The notes below the pieces were generated by a model. It was not told the origin of the DNA. It made no database searches and worked only from the letters and a program-made list of their open reading frames with translations. From Mesobacillus maritimus (GTDB taxonomy: Bacteria > Bacillota > Bacilli > Bacillales > Cytobacillaceae): DNA of 64,000 nt. The position numbers and the translations under genes were made by a program. Positions within the stretch are counted from its first letter, which is position 1. Every line of letters starts with the position of its first letter. Of this stretch, positions 1-8,792 are shown one piece after another. The DNA lies in the NCBI RefSeq assembly GCF_023715205.1, contig NZ_JAMBNR010000001.1, positions 372,001 to 436,000 of the forward strand. Direction: 5' to 3'.

Positions 1-385
1 CTCCAAGAGGGACTGTTGCATGGTGAGACAAACCGCAAGTTGCTCCTGCATTTTCTTCTATAGCTGTTTCAATTCGCTGACATTCGATGATATTCGTTGC
101 TTTCTTTAATTTTTGATTTCGGTATCGGTTCACACACCAGCAATCACCCTCGCACATCCGTCGAAAATTCTTTTGTGCCAAAGCAGGAGGTAAGGCCTCA
201 TAGGCAACCATCTGATATTTCCCATTCCCATCAATCAAGAAAATCCAACCTGTTTTTAGTCCGGTTACATGTAAAAGTTTTTTTAACACTTCCTTAAGGA
301 CCTGATCCATTTCGGTACCTTCATTTAAGAGTTCAGCAATTTCTTTTAATATCACAAGTTTTTTTGATTTAGCATCATCTGCCAT
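1..385 (-). CDS. GAF-domain sensor protein, probably histidine kinase (N-terminal part)
   Basis: The reading frame is open from the ATG at 385 to the window edge, so the C-terminus is missing. The start is chosen because GGAGGGG lies 6-7 bases upstream; an upstream in-frame ATG at 418 has no good ribosome binding site. The visible 128 residues form a GAF-like domain beginning MADDAKSKKL, with a core WIFLIDGNGKYQMVAYE. A cysteine-rich stretch (CEGDCWC) is followed by NIIECQR and SHHATVPLG. Bacillus proteins with this GAF arrangement usually continue into a HisKA_3 kinase (YhcY/NreB-like); that part is not visible, so the kinase assignment is inference. The cysteines and the HH pair could bind a metal, heme or Fe-S cluster. 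Confidence 0.6.
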   Translation of the reverse strand, partial: MADDAKSKKLVILKEIAELLNEGTEMDQVLKEVLKKLLHVTGLKTGWIFLIDGNGKYQMVAYEALPPALAQKNFRRMCEGDCWCVNRYRNQKLKKATNIIECQRIETAIEENAGATCGLSHHATVPLG

Positions 386-592
386 TTTAAACCCCTCCAC
401 AATTGCTTCTTGTTCCATTATAACCTGCCTAAGTGCAGTAAACCTCAAATTAAGGACTGAGTTTTCTAAGACTTTAGACCGAAATAACATTAATAAAAAA
501 ATCATTCTTAACATGTAAGATTAATCAGTACATTGCCGAATGTTGACCTTTTTTTTACAGCTTATACTGAAGGTGTGAAGGAGGCGGTAACG

Positions 593-745
593 ATGAACCT
601 ATTTGAATTAGAGTACGAGATTAACAGGAGAAAAGAAATAATTGCGGTTGATGAGGTAGACTTCCTACCAAACCATACGCGCCTACTAAAGGATCGGAAA
701 CAAAGATTATTATATAAACTTTTTAGAATTGATATCGGAATATGA
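593..745 (+). CDS. Small hypothetical protein, 50 aa
   Basis: The ATG at 593 is preceded by AAGGAGG with 8-base spacing, which is an excellent Bacillus ribosome binding site. The product starts MNLFELEYEINRRKEI and looks like two charged helices joined by a turn (VDFLPNH), a shape reminiscent of Spo0E-type phosphatases. The diagnostic SQELD motif of that family is absent, so I do not assign it. A terminator hairpin follows 38 bases after the stop, supporting a real small transcription unit. Function unknown. Confidence 0.5.
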   Translation: MNLFELEYEINRRKEIIAVDEVDFLPNHTRLLKDRKQRLLYKLFRIDIGI

Positions 746-782
746 TTCGGTTGTAGAAAAGAAAAGGGACTATAAATCTACC

Positions 783-824
783 AAGAAAAAGGGATTCCTT
801 GGACAACTGGAATCCCCTTTTCTT
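783..824 (+). terminator. Rho-independent terminator after the 50-aa ORF
   Basis: AAGAAAAAGGGATTCC pairs with GGAATCCCCTTTTCTT across a short loop. The T-rich right arm supplies the tail. Confidence 0.7.
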
Positions 825-825
825 A

Positions 826-1003
826 GGCTCTTTTCTCAAACTTTGTTCTTTTTAGAGTAAACAAAAACGATTTAGCTATGATGTCATCCAAAGTAAGTTT
901 AGAAAAGGAGAAAAGAGCTTATAACCTAAGGAATAACGCAGAAAAGCTTAATGTGTTAAAATCGACTTTAGGATTTTAACCAATAAAATTTATGAAAACA
1001 GCC
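826..1003 (+). repeat. MITE-like repeat, copy A
   Basis: The element begins GGCTCTTTTCTCAAACTTTG and ends in a tail containing ATGAAAACAGCC, which are imperfect terminal inverted repeats. The interior shares long blocks with copies E, G and H, for example GAGAAAAGAGCTTA, AACGCAGA and the small hairpin GTTAAAATC...GATTTTAAC. It lies between two convergent genes. I find no clear target-site duplication for this copy. Confidence 0.75.
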
Positions 1004-1014
1004 TCTTGGTATGA

Positions 1015-1605
1015 TTATCTGTATCTTTCTTCCTTAAAAGGGTTGGCTGTCATGCTATACCCCATTTCTTCCCAGAATCCAGGTTCATCCTTTTTCATAA
1101 AACGGATACCTGATGCCCATTTTGTCCCCTTCCACAAATAAAACGTATCTGGTGGAATGAACCTTAGTGGATACCCATGCTTAGGATCTAAATCTACCCA
1201 ATCGTGATGGTCATCTTTCCAGCGATAGACGAATAATGCGTCATCACCCATTAAAGCATCTAAAGGTAAATTGGCACTATATCCAAAACGGTCGCCTTCG
1301 TAATATCCAAAAACCTGAACATATTTAACATCATCGGTAAATTCAACAAGTTTAACGAGCTCCCGGAAGGCTACACCTTCGAAGGTTGTCCCAAATTTTG
1401 ACCAGGTGGTAACACAATGCATGTCCACTGTTGAAATTGTTTTTGGCAACTGCTTAAACTGTTGGTAAGATAGGCTAACCTGCTCTTTCACCTCACCAAA
1501 AAGTTGAAAATCCCATGTTTCTTCATCAAAATGATACACATCACCTACATGAAGAATGGGCCATTTTTCAGTTTCAAATTGACCAGGTGGCAATTGTTTT
1601 CGCAT
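1015..1605 (-). CDS. Sulfite-oxidase-like molybdopterin oxidoreductase (YuiH family)
   Basis: This is a cytoplasmic protein of about 196 aa with a single molybdopterin-binding domain. The motif MHCVTTWSKF carries the conserved cysteine expected to ligate molybdenum. PLRFIPPDTFYLWKGTKW near the C-terminus is also typical of YuiH-type proteins. The start at 1605 is chosen for AAGGAAGGGG 8 bases upstream; the longer frame to 1644 has no ribosome binding site. Family members are usually 190-200 aa, which fits. There is no signal peptide and no adjacent heme subunit, so the physiological substrate is unknown. The gene is isolated between the repeat and a terminator. Confidence 0.85.
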   Translation of the reverse strand: MRKQLPPGQFETEKWPILHVGDVYHFDEETWDFQLFGEVKEQVSLSYQQFKQLPKTISTVDMHCVTTWSKFGTTFEGVAFRELVKLVEFTDDVKYVQVFGYYEGDRFGYSANLPLDALMGDDALFVYRWKDDHHDWVDLDPKHGYPLRFIPPDTFYLWKGTKWASGIRFMKKDEPGFWEEMGYSMTANPFKEERYR

Positions 1606-1865
1606 TTTTTCAACCCCTTCCTTTAAAAACTCTTTCTCATACAATTATTACCGTTAAGACGATATGATTCGCGTACTTTTACCATCGAACTGAAGCATGT
1701 TACTAACATTTTCAAGGCTAAATCTCTTTTCTATCATAGGTTTTTTTCTTAAAAAAATGCAAGTTTCATTAAATCAATGAAAAATCTGACTGTCGCAACA
1801 CAGCAAAAATTCAATCTTACTAAGGAAGTTAAAAAAGGAACCTTTTCCCCCATTAAGGTAAGTAT

Positions 1866-1906
1866 GAAAAAAACTGGCTCCACCCCTAGAGGAAAAAGAG
1901 CCAGTT
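1866..1906 (-). terminator. Terminator of the acyl-CoA ligase gene
   Basis: AACTGGCTC (1872-1880) pairs with GAGCCAGTT (1898-1906). On the minus strand the stem is followed by a T run, and it sits just after the ligase stop codon. Confidence 0.8.
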
Positions 1907-1958
1907 ACCATAATCACATGAAACCAACCTTCAGCATGACCGTGGAGATCCCTATCTA

Positions 1959-3617
1959 TTACTGTGGTTCTTTTAATAATCGCCGAAGGACTTTTCCAGA
2001 ACTAGTTGCGGGAAGCTGATTAATAAATTCAATTGTTCTTGGATATTTATAAGCTGCCATATGTTCTTTTGCCCAGGCAATCAGTTCGACTTCAGAAACT
2101 TTCCCTTTGTAATTCGGTTTTAATACAACAAAAGCTTTCACACTTTCCCCTCTAAGCGCATCTGGAATTCCAATCGCAGCGCTTTGTTGGATTGCTGGGT
2201 GTTCATTTAACAATGCTTCCACATCTTCCGGGAAAACACTGTACCCAGAACATTTAATCATTTCTTTTAAACGACCATGGAAATAGAGGTATCCATCTTC
2301 ATCAAGACTACCGATATCACCGGTATAAATCCAGCCATCACGTATTGTTTCAGCTGTGGCCTCTGGGCGGTTTAGATACCCTTTAAACACACCAGGGTTC
2401 CGAAGAACAATTTCTCCTTTTTCACAGGGTTCGACTTCTTTTCCAGATTCGGTATCGAGGATTTTGATTTCAGTCTCAAAAGTGGGAATCCCACAACTCC
2501 CCCATTTGATTTTGGAAGAAGGCATAAACGTGTCACATGTATGTGTTTCACTTAACCCATATGCGGCTTCATACATTAAGCACCCATTCGTTAACTGCTT
2601 CCACTGTTCGGCTAAATTTTGAGTTACAGGAATACCGAAACTGGTGGCCATATTTCGTCGTAAGGATGATAGATTGCGCTTTTCTACTCCTGGTGTATTT
2701 AAGATCGCCGCATTCATTGGGGCGATGCTATACCACACAGACACAGAATACGTTTCAATTGCCTCAATAGCGATGGCAGGATCAAATCTTGTCAATAAGA
2801 TTGATGTACACCCACTATAAACAGGAGTATTGACCCCCATTACCATTCCAGCAATATGGCAAAGTGGTGCAACTGCTAAGGATGTATCCGTTATTTCCAC
2901 CTGATTCGCTTGGACTGTTGCTGCCGTTTTAAATAACGCGGATATATATGGGAGCATCGCTGCTTTTGGCCGTCCTGTGGTTCCAGAAGTAAAGACCATC
3001 AACCCAATATCATGATATAAATCTATATCCACTTGACCTGTAAACGGCACGTATTCACGTAAAATAGAAGTGAAATCAATTGATTCAGCAAGCAACCTTT
3101 TTTCCAATTTTAATTCTTCAGGTAGTGGCAATGTAGGATTTTTAGGTAAAAAATCTGCATAATTGGTGGTAACAATGAATTCAACAGACTGTGTATGAGC
3201 AGTAGCAGAGTGGAGTTCATCATATAATTCTTGTCCAGAGACAACACCTTTCACTGTTGCCTCATTTAATAGATAACGTAATTCTGCGTCTTTATACATT
3301 GGATTCAATGGAACAACAACTGCCCCGAGGCGTTGAATTGCATAGTGCGCAATAATATATTGTGGACAGTTTTGCAAAAATAAAGCAACACAATCGCCTT
3401 TTTTCACTCCTTGATTAACTAAAAATCCAGCAAACCGATCCACATAATCATCAAGTTCTTTCCAATTCAGGTCATTTCCATAAAAAGAATATGCCACTTT
3501 TGTCGGAATCTCTTCGGCATTTGTTTTTAAGTATTCATGTAAAGGTTTTGCTCCTAAACGATACTTTAATTCTAGTGAAATATCAGAGGGCCAACTTTTA
3601 GAAGAAATTCGACTCAT
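1959..3617 (-). CDS. AMP-forming acyl-CoA synthetase (fatty-acid CoA ligase)
   Basis: This is a full-length ANL-superfamily enzyme of about 552 aa that activates a carboxylic acid through an acyl-adenylate to acyl-CoA. The P-loop VFTSGTTGRPKAAML lies near residue 215. YGLSETH, YTGDIGSLDEDGYLYFHGR and the hinge RLKEMIKCSGYSVFPEDVE follow, and the catalytic lysine motif SSGKVLRRLL is at the C-terminus. Sequence alone does not separate long-chain fatty acids from other acids. An ATG at 3629 sits directly on the AAAGG sequence, too close to be used, so the ATG at 3617 is preferred. The gene is monocistronic and divergent from the SDR at 3873. Confidence 0.9.
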   Translation of the reverse strand: MSRISSKSWPSDISLELKYRLGAKPLHEYLKTNAEEIPTKVAYSFYGNDLNWKELDDYVDRFAGFLVNQGVKKGDCVALFLQNCPQYIIAHYAIQRLGAVVVPLNPMYKDAELRYLLNEATVKGVVSGQELYDELHSATAHTQSVEFIVTTNYADFLPKNPTLPLPEELKLEKRLLAESIDFTSILREYVPFTGQVDIDLYHDIGLMVFTSGTTGRPKAAMLPYISALFKTAATVQANQVEITDTSLAVAPLCHIAGMVMGVNTPVYSGCTSILLTRFDPAIAIEAIETYSVSVWYSIAPMNAAILNTPGVEKRNLSSLRRNMATSFGIPVTQNLAEQWKQLTNGCLMYEAAYGLSETHTCDTFMPSSKIKWGSCGIPTFETEIKILDTESGKEVEPCEKGEIVLRNPGVFKGYLNRPEATAETIRDGWIYTGDIGSLDEDGYLYFHGRLKEMIKCSGYSVFPEDVEALLNEHPAIQQSAAIGIPDALRGESVKAFVVLKPNYKGKVSEVELIAWAKEHMAAYKYPRTIEFINQLPATSSGKVLRRLLKEPQ

Positions 3618-3872
3618 TAAACCAAACATCCTTTCTACTATTATGTTAGCTAGCGGTTATATTTTTACATTGATTATCCTATCAAATATGGGAGATACTA
3701 CCTCACCATTATAAATGATTTAGAAAATTCAGTCTATTATTAAGATTATTTCCTTGTGCATTACCGTTTCACACTAAAGTGGGAGAATAATAATCAAGAT
3801 CCTCGTGTCCCTTGTTCGACCGATTCTAGAAATCTCGTTATACTATAAGTATAAAAGCAGAAGGAGTAAAAT

Positions 3873-4709
3873 ATGAACAAAAAATCAGCTATTATCACAG
3901 GTGCCTCAAGTGGCTTTGGCTTATTATCTGCGATTAATTTGGCAAAAAGCGGCTTTCACGTTGTTGCCACGATGAGAAACTTATCAAAAGATCAGCAACT
4001 TATCGAAAAAGCAAAAGAAGATAATGTAATTGATTTAATTCAAGTTGAGGAGTTGGACGTATCTTCACCACAATCCATCGCTCGCTTCCAAACCGTGCTG
4101 TCAGAAATGAGGTCGATTGATGTTCTGGTGAACAACGCGGGTTTAGCGGTTGGAGGTTTTTGTGAGGAGTTATCACTCGAGGAATATCGAACACAATTTG
4201 AAACAAATGTTTTTGGTGTAATCGCCCTAACTCAAGCTGTCCTTCCTTACATGCGAGAACAACGATCGGGTCGAATCATCAATATGAGCAGTATTAGCGG
4301 CAGAATTGGATTTCCTGGATTATCTCCATATACAGCTTCCAAACATGCATTGGAAGGCTTTAGTGAAAGTCTCCGGCTTGAATTAAAACCATTTAGTATA
4401 GATGTTGTCTTAATTGAACCCGGTTCCTATCAAACGAATATTTGGGCAAGTATGGATCAAGTACGAATTGCTGAAGATTCACCGTACCATTTTTATATGG
4501 AGAAATTAAAAAGTGAAATTGAAACAGGTAAACAAAATCATGGAGATCCGGAAGATGTGGCAAGACTTGTTGCTCAAGTTGCTAGACAAACCATTACACC
4601 AGACTTACGCTATCCAATTGGAACAGGAGTCAAGTCAAATCTTTTGTTTAAAAGTCTCCTACCATGGAAAAAGCTTGAATCTATTATTTTAAAGAAATTG
4701 TTGAGATAA
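3873..4709 (+). CDS. Short-chain dehydrogenase/reductase (SDR)
   Basis: This is a classical SDR of 278 aa with the cofactor motif TGASSGFG near residue 10, the structural motif NNAG, a catalytic serine in MSSISG and the YTASK active-site pair. It has the extended C-terminus seen in family members that act on lipophilic or steroid-like substrates, but the substrate cannot be told from sequence. The start has AGAAGGAG 7 bases upstream. A -10-like TATACT lies about 30 bases before that. It is divergent from the acyl-CoA ligase, which suggests but does not prove a role in lipid metabolism. Confidence 0.85.
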   Translation: MNKKSAIITGASSGFGLLSAINLAKSGFHVVATMRNLSKDQQLIEKAKEDNVIDLIQVEELDVSSPQSIARFQTVLSEMRSIDVLVNNAGLAVGGFCEELSLEEYRTQFETNVFGVIALTQAVLPYMREQRSGRIINMSSISGRIGFPGLSPYTASKHALEGFSESLRLELKPFSIDVVLIEPGSYQTNIWASMDQVRIAEDSPYHFYMEKLKSEIETGKQNHGDPEDVARLVAQVARQTITPDLRYPIGTGVKSNLLFKSLLPWKKLESIILKKLLR

Positions 4710-4725
4710 AATTTTTTCTGATTTT

Positions 4726-4907
4726 GGCTTTATATCAAATTCTGTTGTTTTCGAAGAAAAAATACGACTGATTTAGCTATGTACTCCTGAGTAATTGCTT
4801 ATTTATGAGGGGAAAACCTGCAAACTTAATATAAACGTATGAAATGGCTACTATTGCGTTAAAATCGGCTATAGGATTTTTAACAACAATCTTTACAAAA
4901 AACTTTT
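4726..4907 (+). repeat. MITE-like repeat, copy B (diverged)
   Basis: The left end GGCTTTATATCAAATTCTG and the internal hairpin GTTAAAATCGGCT...GATTTTTAAC, followed by AACAATCTTTAC, match the family. The right tip is degraded and no target duplication is visible. It lies between the convergent SDR and desR genes. Confidence 0.65.
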
Positions 4908-4935
4908 AAAAAAGCTAAAAGAGCATGAATAAGAA

Positions 4936-4967
4936 GACGTGCTCAATCCTTTATAGATTGAGCACGT
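4936..4967 (-). terminator. Terminator of desKR
   Basis: ACGTGCTCAATC pairs with GATTGAGCACGT around a 7-base loop, immediately downstream of the desR stop on the minus strand. Confidence 0.8.
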
Positions 4968-4974
4968 ACTAGCA

Positions 4975-5580
4975 CTATTTAAACCAACCTTTTTCTTTTG
5001 ACTGACGAATCGCTTCAATCCGATTGGTTACTTGAAGCTTATCTAGAATTGTAGAAATATAATTTCGCACGGTTCCTGCTGTAATGGTTAATTCTGCAGC
5101 AATATCTTTTGTATTTTTTCCGTCTGCTACTAACCCTAAGACTTCCATTTCCCTTTCAGTTAAAGGGTTTTCCTCACTGTATAGGTCATCCATAAGTTCC
5201 GGTGCATATACTCTTAAACCACTCATAACATTTCGAATTGAGTCAGCCAGTTCCTCGCTAGGGCTGTCTTTTAAAAGATAGCCTTTTACGCCTGCTTTTA
5301 ATGCCCTTTGAAAATAACCTGTGCGAGCAAATGTAGTTAAAATTATGACCTTACAATCAAAAGGGAGTAATTTTATTTCTTCTGCTGCTTCAAGTCCTGT
5401 TTTCTCTGGCATTTCAATGTCCATGATGCATACATCTGGCTGTAATTTTTTTACAAGTTCAATCGCTTCTTCCCCATTATGAGCTTTACCAACGACTTCC
5501 ATATCATCCTCTAGGTTCAGTAAGGAACCTAAGGCGCCGAGCATCATCCGTTGATCTTCTGCAATGACAATCTGAATCAT
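4975..5580 (-). CDS. desR: Response regulator DesR (NarL/LuxR type)
   Basis: This 201-aa regulator partners DesK and activates the fatty acid desaturase gene on membrane rigidification. It has a receiver domain with the phosphoacceptor Asp54 in CIMDIEMP, followed by a LuxR-type helix-turn-helix (PLTEREMEVLGLVADGKNT, then GTVRNYIS). Long stretches such as GALGSLLNLEDDMEVVGK and KAGVKGYLLKDSPSEELA closely match what I recall of B. subtilis DesR. The start overlaps the desK stop by four bases (ATGA), so the two are translationally coupled. The symbol rests on sequence plus locus order (des, desK, desR). Confidence 0.95.
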   Translation of the reverse strand: MIQIVIAEDQRMMLGALGSLLNLEDDMEVVGKAHNGEEAIELVKKLQPDVCIMDIEMPEKTGLEAAEEIKLLPFDCKVIILTTFARTGYFQRALKAGVKGYLLKDSPSEELADSIRNVMSGLRVYAPELMDDLYSEENPLTEREMEVLGLVADGKNTKDIAAELTITAGTVRNYISTILDKLQVTNRIEAIRQSKEKGWFK

Positions 5581-6716
5581 CTTGTCCCCTCCATTTCAGA
5601 CTGCTTTATCACTTTTGGTACTTTTACTATTAATTTCGCACCATTTTCTGGTACAATTTCTAGACTGCCGTTAACAAACTCTAGGCGTTCACTCATGCCA
5701 TTTAACCCGCTTCCTTTGGTAAAATGCTTTTCTGTTAGCCCACCAATTCCATCATCTTGAATGCTTAATGTAATTTCTTTTGGAGATTGTTCCAAAGTAA
5801 TATGACAGTTGGATGCGTTACTATGTTTGACTACATTGGTCACAGCTTCTTTTAGACACATACTAATAAGATTCTCGATAAATGGTGAGCCAAATTTAAC
5901 TGGCATCTTCGCTTCAAAGGTAAACTCAATTTCCGCTGCTTTTAAGATTTGCTCAACACGATGTACCTCATCTTTCAAACGAATGCCTCGCATTTCTGAA
6001 ACCATTTTGCGTACTTCATTTAATGCAGTTCTTGCCGTTCGCTGAACGTCTTTTAATTCTGATCTCGCCTGATCTGGATCCTTATAAATCAATCTACTAG
6101 CCAAGTCACTTTTTAAGCCAATCAAGGATAATTTTTGACCTAATGTATCATGTAGATCGCGGGCAATCCGTTGACGCTCTTCTGCTTTTACCAGTTCGGC
6201 TATACGCTTGTTTGCGTCTTCTAGTTTTTCTTCAAGGCGCCCACGTACTTTTTTGTTACGAATGCTTAATGGTAAAAGAATAATACTAATCCAAACAATA
6301 ATTACAAACGGCAATTGTCTCAGAAAAAGACCTTCATTCAAAATGAGCTCAAAGTTTATCGCCGCAGACATTCCCACAAGATGGATAAAATACAGTACAA
6401 AAAAGGGTACTTGTTTATGAATTTGTCCGATAAAATATGCAATAAAAAAAGCAAAATAAACATAGCTAAACGTCAATGTAGAGGCAATAGATATCGCAAT
6501 TAAAAAAATCGTCCATATATAGACCGTCCATGATTTCGCAATAAACGCAAAGCGAAAAAACAAAAAGAAAGATAACGTTAAGATCGTACCGGTGACCATC
6601 TCTGCAGTTGTAGATGACTGTGAAAAAATAAAGTAAAACGGCAAGATGCCGAGAATGGTCCAAATATAAGGTGAAATCCCCGTTGTTTTTAGCAAATTCC
6701 AATATTGTTTTAGCAT
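5577..6716 (-). CDS. desK: Membrane-thickness/cold sensor histidine kinase DesK
   Basis: This 379-aa HisKA_3 kinase has about five hydrophobic segments in residues 1-152, then a coiled-coil linker (about 155-180). The phosphorylated histidine is near residue 189 in RQRIARDLHDTLGQKLS. The HATPase motifs LKEAVTNVVKHS and DDGIGG follow. In B. subtilis DesK switches from phosphatase to kinase when membrane lipids order at low temperature. The start has GAGGA 6 bases upstream. A hairpin separates it from des, so desKR is probably also transcribed independently of des. Confidence 0.95.
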   Translation of the reverse strand: MLKQYWNLLKTTGISPYIWTILGILPFYFIFSQSSTTAEMVTGTILTLSFFLFFRFAFIAKSWTVYIWTIFLIAISIASTLTFSYVYFAFFIAYFIGQIHKQVPFFVLYFIHLVGMSAAINFELILNEGLFLRQLPFVIIVWISIILLPLSIRNKKVRGRLEEKLEDANKRIAELVKAEERQRIARDLHDTLGQKLSLIGLKSDLASRLIYKDPDQARSELKDVQRTARTALNEVRKMVSEMRGIRLKDEVHRVEQILKAAEIEFTFEAKMPVKFGSPFIENLISMCLKEAVTNVVKHSNASNCHITLEQSPKEITLSIQDDGIGGLTEKHFTKGSGLNGMSERLEFVNGSLEIVPENGAKLIVKVPKVIKQSEMEGTR

Positions 6717-6840
6717 AGAGTATCCTCATTCCCTAATCGTTCACTATATTTTACCATATCCTATGTTCCTGGTTTATTAGAACTGCTTTAGAAAAATTAT
6801 TCGTGTTTTTTAACATGGACCCAAGATGTTACAAAATAAA

Positions 6841-6860
6841 CTCTCCTTAAATAAGGAGAG
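6841..6860 (-). terminator. Terminator between des and desK
   Basis: CTCTCCTTA pairs with TAAGGAGAG with a 2-base apex, followed on the minus strand by a T-rich tail. It sits after the des stop and before desK. Confidence 0.7.
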
Positions 6861-6876
6861 CTTTTCATTAAGCAGT

Positions 6877-7908
6877 TTATACCTCTGGTTTCGCATCTAC
6901 CGAAACCCTAGATTTTGCAACTTGTTTTAGATGTTTATATCCGACGAATTTTTTGCTTTCTTCATCCCATAAACGAAAATTCAGTGAGCTTAAACTTGAT
7001 GCAAGTGTAACTGTTGGTACATTTTTGAGTGGTTCCGTATTATTATGAACTTCCTCAAGTTTGTAGTTTGGAACCCTCGGGCTTAAATGGTGAACATGGT
7101 GATAACCGATATTCCCTGTTAACCATTGTAGAATTTTTGGAAGTTTATAGAATGAGCTTCCTTCGACCGCTGCTTTTACATACTCCCAATGATCGTCTTC
7201 TTCGAAATAAGAATCCTCAAAAGTATGTTGGATATAAAATAACCAAATGCCCAGAGACCCTGAAATCATAAAAATGGGCCCTTGTACAAGTAGGAAATTT
7301 TGCCAACCAATTGCCCAGCATAGTAATCCAATGATAAGCACAAGAAGCGCATTCGTTAAATAGGTATTTAAGCGCTCTTTCCTCTTTGCTCTTCGATGAT
7401 TGAAACGGTTTTCGATTCCAAATACATAAATTGGACCTAAGATAAACATCACAAATGGATTGCGGTATAAACGGTATTGAACTTTTGTCCAGAATGGCGC
7501 ATCTAAATATTCATCAACCGTCAACATCCAAAGGTCACCAGTTCCTCGCTTATCTAAGTTACTACTTGTTGCATGATGGATGGCATGGTCGTGCCCCCAC
7601 TTTTCAAATGGAAACAAAGTTAAAACTCCTGTTATAGTTCCTAGTACTCGATTCGCTTTTCTACTCTTAAAGAACGAATAGTGCGTACAATCATGAAAAA
7701 TAATGAAAGTTCGTACTAAAAACCCAGCAGCAATCACTGTAATTGCTAAAGTGAGTAAATAAGAGATGGATAGGCTTTTATAGGCTAGAAACCAAAGAAT
7801 GAAAAATGGCCCCAATGTATTTACGATTTGGAAGATACTATTCTGTAATTCAGATCTTTCATAAGGGGCAACCTGCTTCCTTAGAGCTCGTTGTTTTTGA
7901 TCTTTCAT
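6877..7908 (-). CDS. des: Membrane acyl-lipid desaturase Des
   Basis: This 343-aa integral membrane di-iron desaturase introduces a double bond into phospholipid acyl chains to restore fluidity in the cold. Three histidine boxes are visible: HDCTH (72-76), HDHAIHH (106-112) and HHVHH (270-274). Four or so hydrophobic segments surround them. Strong AGGGG ribosome binding site. It is transcribed first in the des-desK-desR cluster, preceded by a DesR-type palindrome and followed by its own terminator. B. subtilis Des is a delta-5 enzyme; regiospecificity here is inferred only. Confidence 0.95.
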   Translation of the reverse strand: MKDQKQRALRKQVAPYERSELQNSIFQIVNTLGPFFILWFLAYKSLSISYLLTLAITVIAAGFLVRTFIIFHDCTHYSFFKSRKANRVLGTITGVLTLFPFEKWGHDHAIHHATSSNLDKRGTGDLWMLTVDEYLDAPFWTKVQYRLYRNPFVMFILGPIYVFGIENRFNHRRAKRKERLNTYLTNALLVLIIGLLCWAIGWQNFLLVQGPIFMISGSLGIWLFYIQHTFEDSYFEEDDHWEYVKAAVEGSSFYKLPKILQWLTGNIGYHHVHHLSPRVPNYKLEEVHNNTEPLKNVPTVTLASSLSSLNFRLWDEESKKFVGYKHLKQVAKSRVSVDAKPEV

Positions 7909-7944
7909 TTTTACAATTTCCCCTTCCGTTATGTTGATAATCTA

Positions 7945-8002
7945 ATTATAAGCAAGGAAAAAATGTAGTTGTAGTCCCAGGTGTCATGTTTTCGATATGA
8001 CA
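7945..8002 (-). promoter_or_regulatory. des promoter with probable DesR-binding palindrome
   Basis: On the minus strand a perfect TATAAT -10 box lies at 7945-7950. The -35 region is poor, as expected for an activator-dependent promoter. Upstream, TGTCAT (7997-8002) and ATGACA (7982-7987) form a perfect 6-bp inverted repeat with a 9-base spacer, located about -44 to -64 from the likely transcription start. That is where DesR acts in B. subtilis. The assignment to DesR is inference from position and symmetry. Confidence 0.6.
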
Positions 8003-8269
8003 AATATCATGTTTGTCCATATTTTTTATTGAACCAAAAGCGCACTATTCCAGCTTAAAGGCTATTTCATTAGGGTTAGCGAAGAAAATTCATCAATTAT
8101 TAAATGAAATAAATCGTTTATATGACAAATTTCTTTAATTACTGAAAACTTATCTATGTATGTAAATTCTTATCCTATCAACTCCATTCCTTGATAAGGG
8201 AAAGTAATGACAGCACTAGTCGAACGAGACTATTCTGTTTCTCGACTTCTCCATGAAAGGAGGTACTGG

Positions 8270-8392
8270 ATGAACGAGGGTGTCGTTTTTATTTTGGATT
8301 GCTCACCAGAAAAAGATTCATTTTTAACTCTTTTAAATGACGATAATTTCCAATCACCATGTAAATTAGTGAAAAAACGTCATTGTTATTGA
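8270..8392 (+). CDS. Possible small protein, 40 aa
   Basis: The ATG at 8270 is preceded by AAAGGAGGT with good spacing. The frame encodes MNEGVVFILDCSPEKDSFLT and ends in VKKRHCY. I do not recognise it. The only support is the ribosome binding site, so it may be a remnant or chance ORF. The 360 bases before it hold the des promoter and nothing else I can name. Confidence 0.3.
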   Translation: MNEGVVFILDCSPEKDSFLTLLNDDNFQSPCKLVKKRHCY

Positions 8393-8733
8393 GTTAAAAA
8401 TTATTAGCTTATTGTGAAAGAAATCTTGTAGACTGAATTTCCGCCGAAAATAAAGTTAATTCATGTCTAATCGTAAAATTTTTAAAGACCGAATAGTAAA
8501 TGGTTACTATCTTTCTGTGGCTGATTTTTCACTTATCCGAAATATCAGAGTTTTACGGGGTTGTTAGAGGAATATTTTGGTTTGAAGTTAGCAAAATTTG
8601 TGAGCATGCACATTTGGCTAAAACTGAAGGATTAACGTATATAATGTTAATTCTTATCCCAAACAAGATTCCCACAAAACCTTCTTAGAGCAGTTGATTT
8701 ATGACTTATATGCTTATGAAGATATAAGCATAG
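8393..8733. other. Intergenic stretch, nothing recognised
   Basis: This AT-rich stretch contains a 62-codon frame (8500-8688) without a ribosome binding site or recognisable motif. It may be decayed sequence. No repeat copy or RNA structure was identified before the terminator that follows. Confidence 0.4.
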
Positions 8734-8771
8734 AAAAGGCTAAAGACCACCATTCGTGTCTTTAGCCTTTT
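8734..8771 (-). terminator. Perfect 14-bp terminator hairpin
   Basis: AAAAGGCTAAAGAC pairs perfectly with GTCTTTAGCCTTTT around a 10-base loop. It lies just downstream of the NSS transporter gene and could work in both directions. Confidence 0.85.
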
Positions 8772-8792
8772 AAATTTAGTGTGATTCATATT

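Noticed and set aside
593-745. Spo0E-type phosphatase for the 50-aa ORF
   Set aside because: Size and helical shape fit but the SQELD motif is missing.
1777-2019. 80-codon plus-strand frame
   Set aside because: It crosses the ligase terminator and the 3' end of the acyl-CoA ligase and has no start signals.
8500-8688. 62-codon plus-strand frame
   Set aside because: No ribosome binding site or motif; treated as intergenic or decayed DNA.
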